Made by a program: the position numbers and the translations under genes. A stretch of 64,000 bases of DNA from Streptomyces celluloflavus. Lineage in GTDB: Bacteria; Actinomycetota; Actinomycetes; Streptomycetales; Streptomycetaceae. Each line of letters opens with the position of its first letter. Position 1 is the first letter of the stretch. The notes under the pieces were generated by a model. The model was not told the DNA's origin. It did no database searches and saw nothing but the letters and a program-made list of their open reading frames with translations. Location of the stretch: assembly GCA_000720995.1 (NCBI GenBank), contig JOEL01000055.1:16593-80592 (forward strand). The letters run 5' to 3'. Below, piece after piece: positions 1 through 10,641 of this stretch.

Positions 1-45
1 GCGGTGTACGACCGGCACGCCGCCGGCCGCCGCCGCCACCTCTGA
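1..45 (+). CDS. C-terminal end of an upstream gene (partial)
   Basis: The first 15 codons of the window read open in frame 1 and end with TGA at 43-45, giving a basic tail with the ending GRRRHL. Only 14 residues are visible, so the product cannot be identified. It lies 36 bases before the dehydrogenase start on the same strand and is probably its operon partner. Confidence 0.4.
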   Translation, partial: AVYDRHAAGRRRHL

Positions 46-81
46 CCCGAGCTCGTTGTCGTCACCCAGAAAGGCCCCCGC

Positions 82-1575
<1,494 letters not shown>

Positions 1576-1605
1576 CGGCGCGGCCACCTCGGCCGGCCCG
1601 CAGAC

Positions 1606-1639
1606 GACCCCCTGCCGCACCACCCGTCGGCAGGGGGTC
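1606..1639 (+). terminator. Hairpin terminator after mmsA
   Basis: A perfect 12-bp inverted repeat (GACCCCCTGCCG pairing with CGGCAGGGGGTC) has a 10-base loop and begins about 30 bases after the mmsA stop. There is no T-run, which is usual for terminators in high-GC actinomycetes. Confidence 0.8.
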
Positions 1640-1741
1640 CGCCGTGTCCGCGCCCCGGCGCCGCCGCCCCCGCGCAGGGAGGTGGCGGGGGTCACTCCGG
1701 GGGACGGGGCGCCCGGTGCGGGGCGTACCTAGGATTCACGT

Positions 1742-4465
1742 ATGGATCTCCGACTGCGCGGGCGGCGCCGCTACGCGATCGCCGGCGCGCTGGCCCTGCT
1801 CATAGGGGGCGGCACCTGGACGGCTGCCTCCTCGGACGCCGCGCCCGCCGTACACCGCGAGGACCGGGTGCTGGCGATGCCTGGGACGGCGGACGGCGAG
1901 AAGAACGGCGAGAAGCAGAAGGAGGTGTCCCTCGACACCTCCTTCTTCACCGCGGCGGGGACGGACGGCGCCCGGCGGCCCGCGGTGCTGCTGGGCCACG
2001 GGTTCGGCGGCAGCAAGGACGACGTCCGGGCACAGGCCGAGCAACTGGCCCGCGACGGCTACGCGGTGCTGACCTGGTCGGCGCGCGGCTTCGGAAAGTC
2101 GACCGGGAAGATCGGACTGAACGACCCGAAGGGCGAGGTCGCCGACGTCAGCCGGCTGATCGACTGGCTGGCGAAGCGGTCCGAGGTGCAGCTCGACAAG
2201 CCGGGCGATCCGCGCGTCGGCATCGCGGGCGCCTCGTACGGCGGTGCCATCGCGCTGCTGGCGGCCGGCCACGATCCGCGGGTCGACGCCATCGCCCCGC
2301 AGCTCACCTACTGGAACCTCGCCGATGCGCTGTTCCCGCACGGCGTGTTCAAGAAGCTGTGGGCCGGGATCTTCTTCACCACCGGGTCGGCGGGCGCAAC
2401 CGCCGGCGCACCGGCCGCACCGGCCGGATCCCCCGCGGCGAGCGGCTGCGGACGGTTCACGGCGGAGCTGTGCGCGATGTACGAACGGGTCGCCGTCGCC
2501 GGTGAACCGGACGCCGCCGCCCGCGCCCTCCTGACGGCCCGCAGCCCGTCCGCCGTCGGCGACCGCATCAAGGTGCCCACACTGATCACGCAGGGCCAGA
2601 CCGACTCGCTGTTCCCGCTCGACCAGGCCGACGCGATGCAGCGGACGATCCGCGAGAACGGCGCACCCGTCGATGTCGACTGGATCGCCGGCGGGCACGA
2701 CGGCGGCGACCGCGAGAGCGCCCGCGTCGAGGCCCGCACCAAGGCATGGTTCGACCGCTATCTGAAGGGCGAGCAGAAGACGGACACCGGGCCCGCGTTC
2801 CGGGTCAGCCGGAGCGGGGGAGTGGACTCCACCAACGGCGCCCTGCGACTGCGCGGCGCGAGCGGCGACCGCTACCCCGGCCTGGCCAACGATCCGCGGC
2901 GCATCGCGCTGGCCGGCCGCGAGCAGACCTTCGGCAACCCCGCCGGCGCCGGTCCGCCCGCCATCTCCGCGGTGCCCGGCGCCGGTGCGCTCGGCAGCCT
3001 CTCCGCCCTCGGCGCCGGGCTCTCCCTGGACTTCCCCGGCCAGTACGCCCGCTTCGACTCGGCGCCGCTGCGCACCCCCCTCCACCTCACCGGCAGCCCC
3101 ACCGCCACCGTGCGGCTGCACGCCAGCTCCCCGGACGCGGTGTTCTTCGCGAAGGTCTACGACGTCGGCCCGGACGGCAAACGGCAGGTGCTGCCCGCCC
3201 AGCTCGTCACGCCCTACCGGGTCGAGGGCGCCGGGAAGGGCCGGACCGTCCAGCTGAAACTGCCCGCCGTCGACCACGACTTCGCGGCCGGCCACCGGCT
3301 GCGGCTGGTGCTCTCGGCGACCGACCTCGCCTACGCCTCACCGGTCGAACCCGCCACGTACACCGTCTCCCTGGAAGGCGGCGCGCTCACCGTGCCCACC
3401 GCGCCCGAGGTGCGCGGCGCGGCCGCCGTGCTGCCCGCGTGGACCTGGGGACTACCGGCCGCCGCCGCCGTGCTCGCGGCGCTGCTGCTGCTCACCGCCC
3501 GGCGCAGGACGGCGGCGCCCGCCCCCGACCCCGCGCTCGCCGAGGTACCGCTGAGCATCACCGGACTGGGCAAGCGGTACGCGAAGTCCGCCGACCGGTA
3601 CGCCGTACGGGACCTGTCGTTCCGGGTGGAGCGGGGCCAGGTGCTGGGGCTGCTGGGGCCCAACGGCGCGGGCAAGACCACCACACTGCGGATGCTGATG
3701 GGACTGATCCGGCCCGACGCGGGCGAGATCCGGGTCTTCGGGCACGCGATCCGGCCGGGCGCACCGGTGCTGTCGCGGGTCGGCGCGTTCGTGGAGGGCG
3801 CGGGCTTCCTGCCGCATCTGTCCGGGCGGGCCAACCTCGACCTGTACTGGCAGGCCACCGGCCGGCCCACCGCCGACGCGCACCTCGACGAGGCGCTGGA
3901 GATCGCGGGCCTCGGCGACGCCCTGCAGCGCGCCGTACGCACCTACTCCCAGGGCATGCGCCAGCGGCTCGCCCTCGCCCAGGCCATGCTCGGCCTGCCG
4001 GACCTGCTGATCCTCGACGAGCCGACCAACGGACTCGACCCGCCGCAGATCCGCGAGATGCGCGAGGTGATGATCCGCTACGCCGCCGCCGGCCGCACCG
4101 TCATCGTCTCCAGCCATCTCCTGTCCGAGGTCGAACAGAGCTGTACGCACCTGGTCGTGATGGACCGCGGGCAGCTCGTCCAGGCCGGTCCGGTCGCCGA
4201 GATCACCGGCTCCGGAGACACCCTGCTGGTGGGCGTCGCGGCACCGGCGGAGCTCTCCGACGCGCTGGTGGAGAAGGTCGGCGCGCTGCCCGGCGTCGCC
4301 TCCGCCGTCCGCGCCGAGGAGGGCCTGCTGATCCGGCTCACCGCCGCGGCCGGCACCCCCCAACTGCTCGCCGACCTCATCCGGCTGGAGATCCCGGTGC
4401 TCAGCGTCGGGCCGCACCGCCGCCTGGAGGACGCCTTCCTCACCCTGATCGGAGGTGACCGGTGA
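1742..4465 (+). CDS. Fused S15/CocE-type hydrolase and ABC transporter ATPase
   Basis: This single 907-residue chain joins two usually separate proteins. Residues about 10-30 form a hydrophobic signal-anchor. Residues about 45-545 resemble the CocE/NonD and X-Pro dipeptidyl-peptidase (S15) family: HGFGG near 86, nucleophile Ser165 in GASYGG, and a beta-rich C-terminal region. A second hydrophobic helix lies at about 568-590. The rest is a complete ABC ATPase with Walker A GPNGAGKTT near 640, signature SQGMRQRLA near 736 and Walker B LLILDEPTNGLDP near 757. I infer an extracytoplasmic hydrolase tethered to a cytoplasmic ATPase. The next gene, an ABC-2 permease, overlaps by four bases (GTGA), so the pair should form one transporter. 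The substrate is unknown. The fusion is open throughout, with no sign of a joining error. Confidence 0.88.
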   Translation: MDLRLRGRRRYAIAGALALLIGGGTWTAASSDAAPAVHREDRVLAMPGTADGEKNGEKQKEVSLDTSFFTAAGTDGARRPAVLLGHGFGGSKDDVRAQAEQLARDGYAVLTWSARGFGKSTGKIGLNDPKGEVADVSRLIDWLAKRSEVQLDKPGDPRVGIAGASYGGAIALLAAGHDPRVDAIAPQLTYWNLADALFPHGVFKKLWAGIFFTTGSAGATAGAPAAPAGSPAASGCGRFTAELCAMYERVAVAGEPDAAARALLTARSPSAVGDRIKVPTLITQGQTDSLFPLDQADAMQRTIRENGAPVDVDWIAGGHDGGDRESARVEARTKAWFDRYLKGEQKTDTGPAFRVSRSGGVDSTNGALRLRGASGDRYPGLANDPRRIALAGREQTFGNPAGAGPPAISAVPGAGALGSLSALGAGLSLDFPGQYARFDSAPLRTPLHLTGSPTATVRLHASSPDAVFFAKVYDVGPDGKRQVLPAQLVTPYRVEGAGKGRTVQLKLPAVDHDFAAGHRLRLVLSATDLAYASPVEPATYTVSLEGGALTVPTAPEVRGAAAVLPAWTWGLPAAAAVLAALLLLTARRRTAAPAPDPALAEVPLSITGLGKRYAKSADRYAVRDLSFRVERGQVLGLLGPNGAGKTTTLRMLMGLIRPDAGEIRVFGHAIRPGAPVLSRVGAFVEGAGFLPHLSGRANLDLYWQATGRPTADAHLDEALEIAGLGDALQRAVRTYSQGMRQRLALAQAMLGLPDLLILDEPTNGLDPPQIREMREVMIRYAAAGRTVIVSSHLLSEVEQSCTHLVVMDRGQLVQAGPVAEITGSGDTLLVGVAAPAELSDALVEKVGALPGVASAVRAEEGLLIRLTAAAGTPQLLADLIRLEIPVLSVGPHRRLEDAFLTLIGGDR

Positions 4466-5352
4466 CCGCCGTCACCCCACCCGCCCCGGCACCGTCGGAG
4501 CCGCCCGCCGCGCCCGGCTACCGCGCGCACCGCACCCTCCCGCTGCGCGTCGAGGCGCTGCGCCAGCTCAAGCGGCGCCGCACGCTGGTGATCGCGGCGA
4601 TCCTGACGCTGCTGCCGTTCGTCCTGGTCGTGGCGTTCGCGATCGGCGGTGACCCGAGCAGCCGCAGCCGCGCCAACGGCCGGATCAGCCTGATCGACAC
4701 CGCCACCGCCTCCGGCAGCAACTTCGCCGCCACCGTGCTGTTCGTCTCCGCGGGTTTCCTGCTGGTCGTCCCGGTGGCGCTGTTCTGCGGTGACACGGTC
4801 GCCTCGGAGGCGAGCTGGTCCTCACTGCGCTATCTGCTCGCCGCGCCCGTCCCACGGGCCCGGCTGCTGTTGAGCAAGCTCACCATCGGGCTGCTGAGCA
4901 GCGCCGCCGCGATGGTGCTGCTGCCGCTGGTCGCGCTCGCGGTGGGCACCGCCGCGTACGGCTGGGGCCCGCTCCAGCTGCCCACCGGCGGCGCGCTGCC
5001 CGCGGGCGAGGCGGTGCCCCGGCTGGCGGTGGTGGTCGGCTATCTCTTCGTCAGCCAGCTGGTCACCGCGGCGCTGGCGTTCTGGCTCTCGACGGTGACC
5101 GACGCGCCGCTGGGCGCGGTCGGCGGCGCGGTCGGCCTGACCATCGTCGGCACCGTCCTCGACCAGGTCACCGCACTCGGCGACTGGCGCGACTTCCTGC
5201 CCGCCCACTGGCAGTTCGCCTGGGCGGACGCCCTGCAACCCCAGCTGGAATGGCCGGGGATGATCCAGGGCTCGGCGGTCTCGGTGGCGTACGCGCTGGT
5301 GCTCTTCGCCCTGGCCTTCCGCGGTTTCGCGAAGAAGGACGTGGTGTCCTGA
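4462..5352 (+). CDS. ABC-2 type transporter permease
   Basis: This 296-residue integral membrane protein starts at a GTG overlapping the TGA of the hydrolase-ATPase gene, a translational-coupling arrangement. About six hydrophobic helices are visible, beginning with one at about residues 35-58, followed by an extracytoplasmic stretch and further helices near 90, 130, 190, 220 and 270. The layout fits ABC-2 permeases that work with a DrrA/CcmA-like ATPase. It is presumably the membrane partner of the preceding fused protein. No substrate can be inferred. The last gene-like signal before the convergent esterase is its TGA at 5350-5352. Confidence 0.88.
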   Translation: MTAVTPPAPAPSEPPAAPGYRAHRTLPLRVEALRQLKRRRTLVIAAILTLLPFVLVVAFAIGGDPSSRSRANGRISLIDTATASGSNFAATVLFVSAGFLLVVPVALFCGDTVASEASWSSLRYLLAAPVPRARLLLSKLTIGLLSSAAAMVLLPLVALAVGTAAYGWGPLQLPTGGALPAGEAVPRLAVVVGYLFVSQLVTAALAFWLSTVTDAPLGAVGGAVGLTIVGTVLDQVTALGDWRDFLPAHWQFAWADALQPQLEWPGMIQGSAVSVAYALVLFALAFRGFAKKDVVS

Positions 5353-5581
5353 CGGCGGCCCGGCCGGGGGCCTGACCGGGGGCCCGGCCGGCGCGGAGCT
5401 GACGGACCGGCTGCGCACCGGGCCGCCGCGGATCACCGCCGTCCGCGCGTACCTCCGCCCGGCGCGAGCCGCCCCGTCCGCCACCGCCGCGGGCCGGTGC
5501 CCGACCGCGGCCCGGCGGGGCGGCGAGGTCCGCCGGGAGCGCCGGGGCCCGGTCCGGTGACCCGGCGCGCCCCGGCCGCGC

Positions 5582-6601
5582 TCAGGCGGACGGCCCCTGC
5601 ATCTGCGCGCTGACCCACTGCATCGTGCCCTCGTCGAGACCCTGTACATAGGTCTGGCCGCTGTGCGTACCGCCCGGCACGATCTGCAGCCGGGTCTTCA
5701 CCGGCCCGTGCCCGTACTGCGCGATGAACTTCCGGACCTTGGGCAGCACCGTGCCCTCCTGGGAACCGTCCTGGAACGCCAGGTAGACCGGCGGTCCGCC
5801 GCGTGCGATCAGCCGCCGGGCCAGCACCTCGGGGTTGTTCTCGCGCTCCGCCGTGGCGTGGCCCTTCCACAGCGGGGAGTCCGGCACGATGTCCGGGCCG
5901 TTGGGGATGGCCACCTTGAACGTGTCCGGGTTCTGCAACACGTTCTTCAGCGCCGCGAAGCCGCCCGAGGAGGAGCCCATGATGGCCCAGCCGTTACGGG
6001 TCTTGAGGGTGCGGAAGTTCTGCCGGACCAGATCGGGCACGTCCTTGCTCAACCAGGTGCCGATCTTCGGCTGCCCCGGGATGTCGCTGCCGTCGTAGTA
6101 CTGCTTGTCATTGGGGTTGAGCACCGGCATCACGACGATGAACGGGAGGCTGGTGCCCGCCTTGGACATCTGCGCCAGGCTCTCCTCCAGCTTGAGGTCC
6201 GAGCCGATCCAGTAGTTGACGGGGTATCCGTAGGCGCCGGGCAGCGCCTCCATCACCGGGAAGCCCTTGTCCGCGTTCTCTTTCTTGTAGTACTCCGGCG
6301 GCGCCCACACCCACACCTTCCCGGTGAAGCCCGACTTCGGGCCGTGCAGGGTGGTCAGCGCGATCGGTGTGTTCTCCCCGGCCCCGCCGACCCGGCTCGT
6401 CTCCTGGAAGGTGATCGGGTGGGTGGGCAGCTGCGCCAGCGACCCCTTGCCCGGCGGCGGGGCGTGCATCGCCGCCCCCGCCTTCGGACCGCCGAAACGT
6501 ACGGCGGAGGGCGGCGCGTCGCTCGACCCGCACCCGGCCGTGGCGGCGAGAACGGTCAGGGTGATCAGCGTGACCACCGGGGTGAACAGGGCTTTTCGCA
6601 C
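5582..6601 (-). CDS. Secreted esterase-family lipoprotein (alpha/beta hydrolase)
   Basis: A GTG start at 6601 is preferred over upstream in-frame ATGs because AAGGAGAAGG (6606-6615) lies eight bases before it and the product then begins with a lipoprotein signal: positively charged start, hydrophobic core and the lipobox TAGC with Cys24. The 339-residue protein matches the putative esterase family (PF00756, as in esterase D and the mycolyltransferase-like proteins). The nucleophile motif is GSSSGG, and a late His in GTHSGQ could complete the triad. It is expected to be a surface-anchored esterase or acyl hydrolase. Its substrate is unknown. It is convergent with the permease gene and divergent from the FUSC-family gene. 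Confidence 0.85.
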   Translation of the reverse strand: MRKALFTPVVTLITLTVLAATAGCGSSDAPPSAVRFGGPKAGAAMHAPPPGKGSLAQLPTHPITFQETSRVGGAGENTPIALTTLHGPKSGFTGKVWVWAPPEYYKKENADKGFPVMEALPGAYGYPVNYWIGSDLKLEESLAQMSKAGTSLPFIVVMPVLNPNDKQYYDGSDIPGQPKIGTWLSKDVPDLVRQNFRTLKTRNGWAIMGSSSGGFAALKNVLQNPDTFKVAIPNGPDIVPDSPLWKGHATAERENNPEVLARRLIARGGPPVYLAFQDGSQEGTVLPKVRKFIAQYGHGPVKTRLQIVPGGTHSGQTYVQGLDEGTMQWVSAQMQGPSA

Positions 6602-6866
6602 GGGGCCTTCTCCTTGCCGAACGTGCCGGGACATCTCCCGGCTGGCCAGCAAGAGGGCGCCGCGGTGGCCGGGGGTTTCCCTTCCGGGGTGTCTGGTTGC
6701 TCGCACCGGCCGGACCGCCGTCGGCCAACACGCTGTGACCTGTGGGGTTTACGCGGAGCAGAAGACGGGTTTACCGTCATTTTCCCGGCAGCGCCGTAAC
6801 CCGGCACCGGAAAAGCCGCGACAGGGGCGTTCCGAAGCGCCCGGCAACGGACCGTATTCTCTCGGT

Positions 6867-9026
6867 ATGACCTGGTCGCGCGCGCTGAAACAGACCGCCC
6901 GCTCCGGGCTGACGATCGAGCGGGCCAAACTCACCCCGGTGATCGCCGTCCGCGGCACGATCGGCGTCGCCATCGTCATCGGCCTGGCCCTGTGGTTCGG
7001 CAACCCCACCCTCGCGGTCTCCTCCGCCTTCGGCGCGTTCGCCTCCGGTATCGCCACCTTCCAGCGCAGCATGCGGCCGCGCCCGGTGCTGGCGCTCGCC
7101 GTCGCCGCCGGCCTGGCCGTCTCCACCTTCCTCGGCTATCTGGCCGCCTCCCATATCGTCTGGTTCCTGCTGCTGCTCGTCGGCTGGACCTTCCTCGCCG
7201 GGATGGCCTGGGCGATCGGCCCGGTCACCGGCCTGGCCGGCACCCAGACCGTGGCGATCATGCTGGTCACCGTCACCCTGCCGACGTCCGTCCTGGGCGC
7301 CCTGACACACGCCGCCCTGATCGCCTTCGGCGGCCTCGTCCAGGCCACCCTGATCGTCGTCTTCCCGGTCCGCCCCTGGGGCGTGCAGCGCGACGCGCTC
7401 GCCGACGCGTTGGCCGCCGAGGCCGACTACGCCCGCCGGCTGCGGCACGACCCGGTCGCCCCGTTCGACCCGCAGCCCCTGATGGACGCCCGGCTGGCCT
7501 CCGCCGTGACCCCGCGTCAGGCCAAGCGCCGCCCCGTCCAGCTGCACGGCCCGCGCGGTCTGGCCGAACGCGTCAGACCCGTCCTCGCCTCGCTCGCCGA
7601 CCCGGTCGTCGGCGTACCCCTGAACGGGCCGGAACGGGACCGCGCCCGCGATCTGCTCGGCGCCGCCGCCACCGTCCTGGACGCCGTCGCGAGCGCCGTG
7701 CGGCACGCCCGGCCCGTCCGGCTGCCGCCCGAGGCCATGGCCACCCTCGAAGTCCCGGTCAGCGGCCCGATGCTCACGGGGGCCGCCCGCCGCTCCGCCT
7801 ACCGCCTGATCTCGCTGCTCGCCGACGCCGTCGAACTCACCGATGAGCCGGTCCGGGCCACCCGCCCCACCACCCCGGCCGAACGCGGCCATCTGCTGCG
7901 CCCCAGCGTGCCCCGGCTCGTACCGGTGGCGCTGCGCGCCCTGCGCCGCGAGGCGCGCTGGTCCTCGCACATCTTCCGGCACGCCCTGCGGGTCTGCGCG
8001 GTCGCCGCGGCCGGCTATCTGCTGGGCACCGCACTGCCCTTCGGGCACGGCTACTGGGCGCCGCTCACCTCCGTCATGGTGATGCGCCCCGACTTCGCCC
8101 AGACCTACTCCCGCGGCGTCGCCCGCTTCAGCGGCACCCTCGTCGGGGTCGCCATCGGCGGCGCCATCATGGCGCTGGCCCACCCGGGGATGTACATCTG
8201 CGCCGCGCTCGCCGTCGTCTGCGTGCTGCTGATGTACCTGCTGATGCGCACCGGCGTCTCGGTGACCTCGGCCTGCGTGGCCGCGTATGTCGTCTTCCTG
8301 CTCGGCATCGCGGGCGCCGGCTGGGAACAGACCGTCCTGGAACGCATCGTGCTCACCCTCGTCGGCGGGCTGCTCGCGATGCTGTCGTACGCGCTGTTCC
8401 CCGCCTGGGAGACGCCCAAGCTGCGCGACCGGCTCGCCGAGTGGCTGGCGGCGAACGGCCGCTACGCGCTGGCCGTGCTGGACGGCTACGCCCGGCCCGC
8501 CCAGCGCCGCCCGCGGCAGGTCCGCGAGGCCCTGCTGGACTCCCGCGCGGCCCGCGCCGCCTGGGAGGAGAGCGAGGCGCGGGCGGCGAAGGAACCGGTG
8601 CGCCACCGCGGCCTCTCGCGTTCCACGGCGGACGCGGCCAGCGCCGCGCTGGGCACGATGGGCCGGGTCACGATGATCTTGGAGGCCCACCTCCCCGGCA
8701 AGGACGCCGAACCGTCACCCGGCGCCGCCGCGTTCGCCACCGAACTGCGCGCCTCTCTGGAGCGTGCGGTGCAGGACGTACGGGAGCGGCGTGCACCGGA
8801 CTGGGGCGCGCTGCGCGCCGTATGGGAGGACTGGGACGCCGGGAGCGGTGGCCAGGACGTCGCACTGCGCGCCGCCGATCTGCTCCTCGACGCCCTGGAC
8901 GAGCTCGCGCAGGCGCTGTCGCGCGGACCGGGCGGCCGCAACCGGGCGGCACGCGGGCCGGAGCGGCGCGGGGACGGCGGGACGCGCGGGGAACGCGGGA
9001 CGGCAGCGGCTGACGAGAACGGCTGA
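6867..9026 (+). CDS. FUSC-family membrane protein (aromatic acid exporter-like)
   Basis: The ATG at 6867 begins the conserved part. The longer reading frame upstream only shadows the esterase gene. The 719-residue protein has two clusters of transmembrane helices, at about residues 28-165 and 370-520. Each is followed by a soluble region, the repeat architecture of FUSC/YccS and aromatic acid exporter proteins. The second cluster contains GYWAPLTSVMVMRPDFAQT, typical of this family. Members are thought to export aromatic carboxylic acids or similar compounds, mostly from homology. It is probably monocistronic, since a hairpin follows at 9094-9118. The 3' end lies in a short tandem repeat that also shapes the C-terminal tail. 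Confidence 0.8.
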   Translation: MTWSRALKQTARSGLTIERAKLTPVIAVRGTIGVAIVIGLALWFGNPTLAVSSAFGAFASGIATFQRSMRPRPVLALAVAAGLAVSTFLGYLAASHIVWFLLLLVGWTFLAGMAWAIGPVTGLAGTQTVAIMLVTVTLPTSVLGALTHAALIAFGGLVQATLIVVFPVRPWGVQRDALADALAAEADYARRLRHDPVAPFDPQPLMDARLASAVTPRQAKRRPVQLHGPRGLAERVRPVLASLADPVVGVPLNGPERDRARDLLGAAATVLDAVASAVRHARPVRLPPEAMATLEVPVSGPMLTGAARRSAYRLISLLADAVELTDEPVRATRPTTPAERGHLLRPSVPRLVPVALRALRREARWSSHIFRHALRVCAVAAAGYLLGTALPFGHGYWAPLTSVMVMRPDFAQTYSRGVARFSGTLVGVAIGGAIMALAHPGMYICAALAVVCVLLMYLLMRTGVSVTSACVAAYVVFLLGIAGAGWEQTVLERIVLTLVGGLLAMLSYALFPAWETPKLRDRLAEWLAANGRYALAVLDGYARPAQRRPRQVREALLDSRAARAAWEESEARAAKEPVRHRGLSRSTADAASAALGTMGRVTMILEAHLPGKDAEPSPGAAAFATELRASLERAVQDVRERRAPDWGALRAVWEDWDAGSGGQDVALRAADLLLDALDELAQALSRGPGGRNRAARGPERRGDGGTRGERGTAAADENG

Positions 9027-9054
9027 CGGGAAACGGCTGCGGAGAACGGCTGAT
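9003..9054 (+). repeat. Short tandem repeat at the 3' end of the FUSC gene
   Basis: Four imperfect 12-14 bp units built around AACGGCTGACG or CAGCGGCTGAC run across the stop codon into the intergenic region. Confidence 0.6.
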
Positions 9055-9093
9055 GTGCGCCGCCTGACGTGCGCGGCAGCCGGCGGGCGCGCC

Positions 9094-9118
9094 CCCTTGG
9101 CGGACCGGGCGCCAAGGG
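9094..9118 (+). terminator. Hairpin terminator after the FUSC-family gene
   Basis: A perfect 9-bp stem, CCCTTGGCG with CGCCAAGGG, has a 7-base loop and lies 68 bases after the stop. The rest of the 301-base gap to the Mbl gene contains a TTGACG at 9224-9229, a possible -35 element, but no convincing -10. Confidence 0.65.
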
Positions 9119-9327
9119 CTCCGGGGCGCCGGCCGGCCGCTCCGGACGAGCGGGCGCCGCCCACCGGTACAGTCCGGGCAGGAACCATTTCGCCCCTCCA
9201 GTAGTCTTCATAATTGCCCGTAATTGACGCCTTTGGTGAACCACTGGTGCCGTCTTGGGCCCGCGATGTCCGAGGCCCCCCTCTCGGGGGACTGTCGTCC
9301 AGTCGAGAGAGAGCAAGCGAACTCCCC

Positions 9328-10407
9328 ATGGCGTCCAGCACTTCGTCCGGTACGTACGACATAGGCATCGACCTCGGCACGGCGAACACCCTGGTGTACG
9401 CGCGTGGCAAGGGCGTGGTGCTGAACGAGCCGTCCGTCGTCGCCGTCAACGCCGCGGGCGAGGTCATCGCCGTCGGGGCGGAGGCCAAGCGGACCATCGG
9501 CCGCACCCCCTCCGGGATCACCGCGATGCGCCCCCTCAAGGAAGGCGTCATCGCCGACTTCGACGCCGCCGAGCAGATGCTGCGCGCCCTGATGAAGAAG
9601 GCGCTGCCCAGCCGCCGCTTCTCCAAGCCGCGGGTCGTCATCTGCGTGCCCTCGGGTATCACCGGTGTCGAGCGGCGCGCGGTCATCGACTCCGCCCGGG
9701 GCGCCGGGGCCCGCGAGGTGCATCTCATCGAGGAGCCGATGGCCGCGGCGATCGGCGCGGGGCTCCCGGTGGACGAGCCGGTCGGCTGCATGGTGGTGGA
9801 CGTCGGCGGCGGTACGACCGAGGTCGCGGTCGTCTCCATGGGCGGCCTCGTCACCGCCCAGTCCGTACGGGTCGCGGGCGATGCGCTGGACGCCGCGATC
9901 AGCGCGTACGTCAAGAAGAAGCACTCGCTGGCCATCGGGGAGCGCACCGCCGAGGACATCAAGATCGCCATCGGTTCGGCGGCCCCGACCCCGATCGGCG
10001 TCGACGAGGACGGTGAGCCCGACCACCGCGCCTCGTACACCATCCGAGGCCGCGACCACGTCAGCGGGCTGCCCCGGATCCAGGAGATCACCGAGGAGGA
10101 GGTCCGCGACGCGCTGGCCGAGCCCGTCGAGGCGATCGTCCGCGCCGTCCACCGCACCCTCGACGAATGCCCGCCGGAGCTCTCCGGCGACATCATCGAG
10201 CACGGCATCTCCCTCACCGGCGGCGGCGCCCTGCTGCGCGGTCTGGACCGGCGGCTGCGCGAGGAGATGGGCGTCCCGGTGCGGGTCGCGGACCAGCCGC
10301 TGGACTGCGTCGTCAACGGCACCGCCAAGTGCGTGGACGAGTTCGCGTCGCTGCACGGGCTGCTGACGGGCGCGAAGGACCAGCCGCGGCGGACCGTCCG
10401 GCTGTGA
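9328..10407 (+). CDS. mbl: MreB/Mbl-family actin-like cytoskeletal protein
   Basis: This 359-residue protein carries the actin-fold signatures of MreB: phosphate-1 loop DIGIDLGTANTLVY at the N-terminus, PSGITGVERRA, the connect and phosphate-2 region VVDVGGGTTEVAVVS near residue 153, and adenosine motif LTGGGALLRGLD near 295. Such proteins form membrane-associated filaments. In Streptomyces, MreB and Mbl act in spore-wall assembly. No mreC, mreD or pbp gene follows, so this fits the stand-alone Mbl-type copy rather than the mre-cluster MreB. That assignment rests on context and is less certain than the family. The ATG at 9328 is chosen because it opens directly onto the conserved domain. Confidence 0.9.
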   Translation: MASSTSSGTYDIGIDLGTANTLVYARGKGVVLNEPSVVAVNAAGEVIAVGAEAKRTIGRTPSGITAMRPLKEGVIADFDAAEQMLRALMKKALPSRRFSKPRVVICVPSGITGVERRAVIDSARGAGAREVHLIEEPMAAAIGAGLPVDEPVGCMVVDVGGGTTEVAVVSMGGLVTAQSVRVAGDALDAAISAYVKKKHSLAIGERTAEDIKIAIGSAAPTPIGVDEDGEPDHRASYTIRGRDHVSGLPRIQEITEEEVRDALAEPVEAIVRAVHRTLDECPPELSGDIIEHGISLTGGGALLRGLDRRLREEMGVPVRVADQPLDCVVNGTAKCVDEFASLHGLLTGAKDQPRRTVRL

Positions 10408-10438
10408 GGAACCGCGCGAGCGGACGCTGACGGCGGCG

Positions 10439-10465
10439 CCGCCACCCTCGGTGTGGTGGTGGCGG
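10439..10465 (+). terminator. Possible terminator after the Mbl gene
   Basis: An 8-bp stem, CCGCCACC with GGTGGCGG, has an 11-base loop and follows the stop by about 30 bases. The surrounding GT-rich and CCTGCCCGG repeats allow other pairings, so this is tentative. Confidence 0.4.
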
Positions 10466-10641
10466 GTGTGCGCGTGACCGGTGGCGGTGTGCCGGGTGTC
10501 TGCCGTGTGACCGATGTGAGCGGTGTGACCGTGTCAGCGGTATGAGTGGTGCGGTCGGCGGCCCCTGACCGGTCGGCCGTGCCGCGCGCCTGCCCGGTCC
10601 GGCCGCCTGCCCGGTCCGTCCGTGCGCCTGCCCGGCCCGCG

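Noticed and set aside
1736-3295. Minus-strand open frame opposite the hydrolase-ABC fusion
   Set aside because: Its composition is that of antisense high-GC codons, and the plus strand carries unmistakable hydrolase motifs.
1742-4465. Hydrolase-ABC fusion as an assembly or frameshift artefact
   Set aside because: The linker contains a plausible membrane helix, the frame is continuous, and the permease overlap supports one designed transcript.
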